A stretch of DNA of 64,000 bases. It comes from Mactra quadrangularis. Taxonomy: Eukaryota > Mollusca > Bivalvia > Venerida > Mactridae. The stretch spans positions 654,001-718,000 of the forward strand of contig CM046294.1 in assembly GCA_025267735.1 (NCBI GenBank). Direction: 5' to 3'. Below the pieces are notes generated by a model that saw nothing but the letters and a program-made list of their open reading frames with translations, ran no database searches and had not been told where the DNA came from. Positions 60,701-64,000 of the stretch are shown one piece after another; positions within the stretch are counted from its first letter, which is position 1; every line of letters begins with the position of its first letter. Position numbers and translations under genes: made by a program.

Positions 60701-63700
60701 TCTTTGAATAAATCCCATTTTTCTGTTTGGAAAGTAGGGTAGAATTCTTTTTCGACATCGAGTTTTTCTCGATCAACAAATACTTCTTTTATCCGCCTCT
60801 GAATCATTTCCGCTTTTCTTGTTCTCATCTCTTTTTTACTAATTCTTCCACCGGCAGATTCCCATATTCTGAGGGTATTGCTAATTATCATGATGTCTTC
60901 ATTTGTGATATCTTTCATATCTTTTAGAAGCAAATTCTTACAGTCAGGGTTTTTAAGAATATCAGCTAAGGGTGCGGATAATTGTATTTCTCTTTCATCC
61001 AGGTTTAACATCAACTTTTGTATTTCGATAAATAACTCATCGATTTCAACCTGAGGACCTATTAGCTTTCCAATTCCTTTTTGTTGGTCAATGCTTAATC
61101 TTGAATATGGAAACCTTTTCAATAAATCTTTGATTGAGCCTTTTCCGTGTAAGTACACTACTTTACCGATTACGTTTTTCTCAAAAACTTTTTCGCTTGA
61201 TCTGTCTGTTTTGCAATCGTCATCTTTACTGGTAGTCGTAATCTTAAACTCATCAAAATAATGCTTTAGATCTGTAGTAAGCTGTTCAAACCAAGTTTGA
61301 TCGAAACCATTATAATCAAAACTAATGCTATCATCATCTTTCTGTTCCCACAAAAGTTCTCCTCTGAATTTCTGCTCTAAGTAATGAGTCAATTTTTGTT
61401 CTTCATCTTGATTTCCAGTAACAAACCTAAGAGGAAAACAGATTTTAGTGTTAAATGTTTTACGGAAACAACATACGTTTGATGCTAACAACTATCGTTA
61501 GGAATACTTAAGAAATACAATTCCTAACAAAAATTTTGTTAAATTTATTTTTTGTTGGGATTAACGCCGTAGCAACATATTGTATAGGACATATTACGGT
61601 GTAACTGGAAAGGCTAAATCTCTAGATTTAGCTGCTAATCAGGTACTAGGTGAATACTTTCGTCAGTGACTGAAAAATACCCTAAATGATTAAAAACCAT
61701 TGGTAGGAGGAAGAACGATCGTTGAAGTTTTTCATGACTAAACTCAAGGAAAAAAATGTGACGCCTTGGAATCGAACCTTAAACTTCTTGATTAGTGTGT
61801 TTATCGTGTAAACTAGCCGGCGGCTTACGTTTTAATGCTGCTAAAAGCTGATATTATTTCATGTATACTTGTTTGTTCATGGTACTTGTAAAGTTCTTTT
61901 ACCTTGTCAGTTTTTGTCATTTGTCAACTCATACCTTTTATGGACTAACATGTATTCTAAATTGCCAAGTTTTAATATAAAAGGGAAGTGACTAAATCCA
62001 GATTATGGTAATTATTAAAAAATTTCACATGCTAAGTAATGAATCTAATCCATTCATAATGCTGATCATGTTGTAATAAATGAAAAATATCTAAGTTTGT
62101 AATCACGTACTTTTCAAAATGTTTTATTAGAGTAGCATTAAGCACTTCATGTCTTAACTTAGATATCATGAATCGAAGTCTCACTGCAGTTGTTTCTTAC
62201 AACATAAAACTGTAATGCGAACTGTAATTTTGTTGAGATCCCATCATGGAAAGTACATGTAATTGTAAACGATACCTAAGGTACCAGTGGTTCAATCTTA
62301 AACAATGACAAATTACAACGTCCTCCAACATATTTCTGATACAATTATATTGCTACTGCTAATAGTTGAAACTAAATCTTAAAGTAAACGTGTCGTTTAA
62401 AGTTTGCTTTACATGTTCAGCCGACTTTTTTCTAAAATAACCCCTTATCATTTAAATCACATTCACCTCACAGTACATAATTACGCTTGGGTGGGACGGA
62501 ACAAATGTAGCAAATTTCTTGCTCAGGGATACCAGTAAATAAATAGTTAAACCACTCAAACTACAGTGTCTACGTACTTAAGTTTTTCTTCATCGAGATT
62601 CTCAATACTACGAGACTCTATTATCCTGGTTGGTTTCCTTCCTTTCGTATGTGATACTCCAATGGCCTGGTAATACGGTAACACAGTAACTTTGGTATTA
62701 ACTATTACCCTTTCATTTTCTGTCCACACACATCTGGCGGCTGTAACATGCAATTAAAAGGCAAAAAAATATATGTACATATGTATGTTAAAAAGCGTTT
62801 GGACTCTCTTTTTGGACCATGAAAAATGTTTCACTTCTGAAGCGCATTATTTTCCATCACCTCTAGTAATTTCTAGATCTACATAGAATATAATTGTCGA
62901 CATTGGTGTGTAATGAAGAATACTCTGTTTCTTTCATGCGTTTCGGTGAGATTTTGTACAAGCATAATCTGAGTTAACTGTGACTTAAGACCGGACACGT
63001 GACAACCGCCTGTAACATTTGTTACTACAAATAGTGACACGTGTACATGTACAGTTCGTTTTTATAAACAGTGCCATGAAATAATCCACGACAGGGGATG
63101 CTCTGGATGACCATAAAATATTATATGGTATTAATTTTGATATATTTGTCTTGTTGGTGCAATGGTTAAGGGTTATACACTTACGAGCATGATTGACATC
63201 CTCATATTTTCAATTTTGCTAGTACGGAGAATGGTCAAAACTCATATGCCACATGAACCAAATTTAAGATTTATTTCATGGTTCTGTGGATAGATGGTCA
63301 TGCAACTATGATGTAATAATGCATTATTAAAAGAGATATCAAATTGATGTTCAAATATTATATGATTAACTGTCAATTGAATGTTATGTTGAACAAAAGG
63401 GGTTGTAAAGTGAATTTAGTGAATTCCATGTAATATGATACATGTGTACATGTATCTACATGTGTTGGGCTTATCACCGTATCGACGAAATTAATGTTAT
63501 ATTACGGCGTCCAGCGCACATAACCTAGATTTTTCGGACCATTGTCTATGACTGGTACGCACCTCCCCTTCCTAAAGCCCGAAAACATTTCCATATACCA
63601 TATTTAAAGAGAAAATTGACACCATTGTCAAATGTTCATGGAAGGGTATAACCACGCCGGGGGTTCAAACCTGTACCCCTTTGAGAAACTATATTCGAAA

Positions 63701-63930
63701 TCTTGGCACGCTACTAAACAAATACTATGGGGATTTACCTTCCTCCGTTTTGAAAGTCACGATCCAAATATGTTCTCCTACGGTCCTAACTTTCACTTCA
63801 CCTAAATCGTCATCACTATGTAATTCATCGCTTATATCGTGCTTGTCAATAGTGTCACCAGATTCACCAATAAATTGCACTTCTTTTGTTGGTTCAATTG
63901 GCTTTACCGTGGCTTTAAGAGAATCCAACG
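46121..63930 (-). CDS. PARP14-like: PARP14-like mono-ADP-ribosyltransferase, 20 exons, 5' end outside window
   Basis: Minus-strand exons: 63739-63930, 62578-62740, 60585-61426, 59640-60125, 59130-59323, 58594-58716, 57872-58010, 57045-57148, 56431-56455, 55665-55706, 54975-55051, 54117-54350, 53479-53700, 51628-51685, 51054-51265, 50115-50337, 48813-49010, 47781-47923, 46956-47133 and 46121-46404. All use GT/AG and their phases agree, giving 1378 codons plus TAA. Domain order: RRM/KH-like (1-~500), macrodomain 1 (~520-705), macrodomain 2 (~771-960), KH-like (~968-1097), WWE (~1098-1165), PARP catalytic (~1179-1378). Macro-PARPs mono-ADP-ribosylate proteins and read or remove ADP-ribose; in vertebrates they act in interferon and stress responses. 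Only two macrodomains are present, against three in human PARP14. At least five introns carry SINE or MITE insertions. Upstream exons lie beyond 64000. Family assignment is firm; one-to-one orthology is not. Confidence 0.92.
46545..46765 (-). mobile_element. Degraded SINE (family A) in the last PARP intron
   Basis: Core words 'ctataaccagttctcactta' and 'tcacggaaaggtatgacatg' align with the family A SINE in reverse orientation. The head and tail are badly decayed. Confidence 0.5.
48055..48182 (+). repeat. SINE core fragment
   Basis: 'tcttatgggaaggggttagt' and 'aaaggcccaggaaaactgg' match the family A SINE core. No tRNA-like head is present. Confidence 0.4.
48455..48557 (+). mobile_element. SINE head (family A tRNA-like part)
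   Basis: 'gggtcaatagcgcagttggt' and 'gtgcgggttcgaatcccac' form a well-preserved tRNA-like head, nearly identical to the one at 14072-14364 in reverse. It stops at 'aggttataccc' and is followed at once by a TAAA/TGAA microsatellite instead of the usual SINE body. It lies in a PARP intron. Confidence 0.7.
48566..48765. repeat. TAAA/TGAA tetranucleotide microsatellite
   Basis: About 50 repeats: an 'aaataaataaatga' mix at both ends with a pure 'aatgaatgaatg' centre (about 48620-48690). It lies in the PARP intron between the WWE exon (48813-49010) and the next exon, 47 bp from the donor side. Its frame runs into the WWE exon on the minus strand, which falsely extends that reading frame. Confidence 0.92.
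48813..51265 (-). CDS. PARP14-like: PARP gene exons: KH-like region and WWE domain
   Basis: Exons 51054-51265, 50115-50337 and 48813-49010. The first two encode a segment with alternating hydrophobics (VVLVKVIASSSISDIRRDF; KKTEVKISGLKENADRVEE) typical of the KH-like modules before WWE in PARP14. The junction of the last two makes VEWHYDNNGIKVPVAAPDNY, the first Trp-containing strand of WWE. It is followed by KGQDFEYKNTLDGKMYRVNL and NPKAVRRLYQQ. WWE domains bind ADP-ribose-type ligands or protein partners. Confidence 0.85.
49135..49352 (-). mobile_element. SINE, degraded, in PARP intron
   Basis: The minus strand shows 'ggccatggcgtagtggttag' (A-box-like) and 'cggagatcgcgaattcaaa' (B-box-like), a core with 'gtgtccaggaaacctta', and a tail ending 'gaatgcgacgttaaa'. 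The head differs from families A and B, so a third head type is possible. Confidence 0.65.
49600..49890. repeat. GAT/AAT trinucleotide microsatellite
   Basis: Imperfect gatgatgataatgg-type repeats fill the intron segment. Open frames on both strands (poly-Met/Val and poly-Ile) are artefacts of the repeat. Confidence 0.9.
50700..50815. repeat. Dispersed repeat shared with ~63070-63220
   Basis: 'ccacgacagggggtgctcat' here and 'ccacgacaggggatgctctg' at about 63090 are followed by similar AT-rich text and by 'agcatgattga' in both. The family was not identified. Both copies lie in PARP introns. Confidence 0.4.
51628..55051 (-). CDS. PARP14-like: PARP gene exons: second macrodomain
   Basis: Exons 54975-55051, 54117-54350, 53479-53700 and 51628-51685. 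Landmarks in order: LKLHIEVGSIESQKVDVIVN (first strands and ADP-ribose loop), GSALSRALLKSGGKDLQ, GKVVRTGVGN, LRCKHLYHI, CKSISFPTIGTGSSNFPPD (diphosphate-binding loop kept as IGTG) and IHVVIYFADVSTKQVF (last strand). The usual Gly-Asp-Ile is Gly-Ser-Ile, as in non-hydrolytic, reader-type macrodomains of PARP14. The intron between the last two exons holds the ~145-bp tandem array at 52190-52970. Confidence 0.9.
52190..52970. repeat. Tandem array, ~145-bp unit with 'tgacctttgacct' motifs
   Basis: Five units, each with 'gttttcagttttaaggtaat', 'gtgaccttgacctttgacct', 'ccccaaaatcaataggggtc', 'gacaatcatcgtatgaagtt' and 'ttaagttatgctccggaaac'. Spacing is 133-152 bp. The array is followed by a ggac tetranucleotide run (52979-52996). 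It lies in the PARP intron between 51685 and 53479. Such units are recalled as common in molluscan DNA. Confidence 0.88.
53018..53043. repeat. Short hairpin
   Basis: 'tatgcccgaaattctttcgggcata' folds into a 9-10-bp stem directly downstream of the tandem array and ggac run. It may mark the true end of the repeat family. Confidence 0.5.
55485..55990 (-). mobile_element. Family B SINE fragments around PARP exon 55665-55706
   Basis: 55485-55618 holds the core ('tggtaaccatttactaggc'-like text and 'ccaaactccacgaatgt'). 55811-55990 holds the tail and core ('gggtttaacgccgtagaaac', 'tgactgacgactgtcctac'). Both are in reverse orientation with a 42-nt PARP exon between them, so they are two separate insertions, one in each intron. 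Confidence 0.55.
57439..57856 (+). mobile_element. hAT-type MITE, copy 2, with perfect 8-bp target duplication
   Basis: The ends are 'taggggtgtgacggttaacc' and 'accgtattgttacatcccta'. The 8-bp direct repeat ctataaat flanks it (57431-57438 and 57857-57864). The interior matches 6728-7177 ('attgcaatatattgcaatac', 'aaccggttcgtttttc'). It sits in a PARP intron whose donor GT (minus strand) is at 57870-57871, so only 7 intron bases separate donor and target duplication. Confidence 0.88.
57872..60125 (-). CDS. PARP14-like: PARP gene exons: first macrodomain
   Basis: Exons 59640-60125, 59130-59323, 58594-58716 and 57872-58010. The first also encodes a KH-like segment. Macrodomain landmarks: CSVFVLQSEITAANYDVIVN, SKILCNAAGNRVIQECKDYI, LSVGEVFTSKAGKLQCRRIV, SLILPAIGCGDNGIPIDKGT and NVREIYFCDVDEKKIDAF. 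The GD(I/L) aspartate-containing loop is SEI, and the GGGV loop is replaced by HGFS. The ADP-ribose pocket is therefore altered compared with active macrodomains. The fold and position (macrodomain 1) are clear. Confidence 0.88.
58085..58380. mobile_element. Two SINE fragments in opposite orientation
   Basis: 58085-58222 ends with the plus-strand SINE tail 'gttgatacggcgttaaatcc'. 58240-58380 contains the minus-strand core 'ttttcatggaagggggtaac' and a decayed head. Another tRNA-like fragment with a B-box-like 'ggtcgactccca' lies at 58497-58560. All are in the PARP intron between 58010 and 58594. Confidence 0.5.
60585..63930 (-). CDS. PARP14-like: PARP gene exons: N-terminal RRM/KH-like region (partial)
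   Basis: Exons 63739-63930, 62578-62740 and 60585-61426. The joined text EHIWIVTFKTEEAARCVWT, followed by NTKVTVLPYYQ, resembles the second half of an RRM as found in PARP10/14 N-termini. The 842-nt exon encodes a long lysine/glutamate-rich region with KH-like helices (GIGKLIGPQVEIDELFIEIQ; RTRKAEMIQRRIKEVFV). The donor at 60583-60584 is read through by an open frame that stops at 60562. Joining to the exon ending at 60125 is supported by phase and by the macro-PARP domain order. Confidence 0.78.
61551..61822 (-). mobile_element. SINE, family B, in PARP intron
   Basis: The minus strand has tail 'gttgctacggcgttaatccc', core words 'ccattggtagg' and 'tgacgaaagtattc', and a head remnant with 'aggttcgattccaaggcg'. 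Near full length but mutated. Confidence 0.7.
63461..63715 (-). mobile_element. SINE, family A, in PARP intron
   Basis: The minus strand carries a head remnant with 'gggtacaggtttgaacccc', the core 'cttccatgaacatttgac', 'gcgctggacgccgtaatat' and the tail. It ends about 24 bp from the donor side of exon 63739-63930. Confidence 0.7.
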
Positions 63931-63946
63931 CTGAAATATTGAATAA

Positions 63947-64000
63947 GGGACATAAGTCAGTTATTTCATTATTTACGAGCTTCAAATAGGTTGTTCCTTG
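63947..64000. mobile_element. End of PIF/Harbinger-like MITE, cut by the window edge
   Basis: 'gggacataagtcagttattt' preceded by TAA (63944-63946) matches the left end of the MITE at 11606-11974. On the minus strand this end lies 14 bases upstream of the acceptor AG (63931-63932) of the first visible PARP exon. Confidence 0.55.

Overview
The window looks like AT-rich, intron-rich animal nuclear DNA, most probably from a bivalve mollusc. The evidence is small exons in long introns with GT/AG borders, invertebrate-type tRNA-derived SINEs, many MITE-like DNA transposons, and a secreted Reeler/glycine-rich protein next to a macro-PARP gene. No species can be named from the sequence alone. I see no bacterial-type genes, CRISPR arrays or rRNA.

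Three protein-coding genes can be assembled exon by exon with consistent splice phases. (1) 2102-6291, plus strand: a divergent eIF5A of 154 aa in four exons. Its first intron holds two transposable elements. (2) 9783-19272, plus strand: a secreted protein of 1107 aa in four exons, with a signal peptide, a Reeler domain and a huge Gly/Asn/Gln/Met-rich low-complexity tail. It looks like a structural or matrix protein. (3) 46121-63930, minus strand: the 3' 20 exons (1378 aa) of a PARP14-like mono-ADP-ribosyltransferase (RRM/KH-like region, two macrodomains, KH-like region, WWE, PARP catalytic domain). Its 5' end lies beyond the window.

The 22-46 kb stretch has no recognisable host gene and is built mainly of repeats. 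It holds a 2.6 kb satellite with a ~152 bp dimeric unit (27.3-29.8 kb), 18-bp and 21-bp tandem arrays (32.0-33.8 kb), and a 4.5 kb nest of elements with TIRs and TTA/TAA target duplications (34.1-38.6 kb), whose copies carry a conserved 67-codon ORF. It also holds a 44-bp minisatellite (41.6-41.9 kb) and several short inverted-repeat elements. SINEs of at least two families are scattered throughout, mostly in introns.

The three genes show no functional link: translation elongation/termination factor, extracellular matrix candidate, and ADP-ribosylation/antiviral-type enzyme. The most interesting signals are the nested elements with the conserved small ORF and opposed TATA motifs, the Reeler/silk-like fusion, the divergent eIF5A, and mobile elements inserted within a few bases of PARP splice sites.
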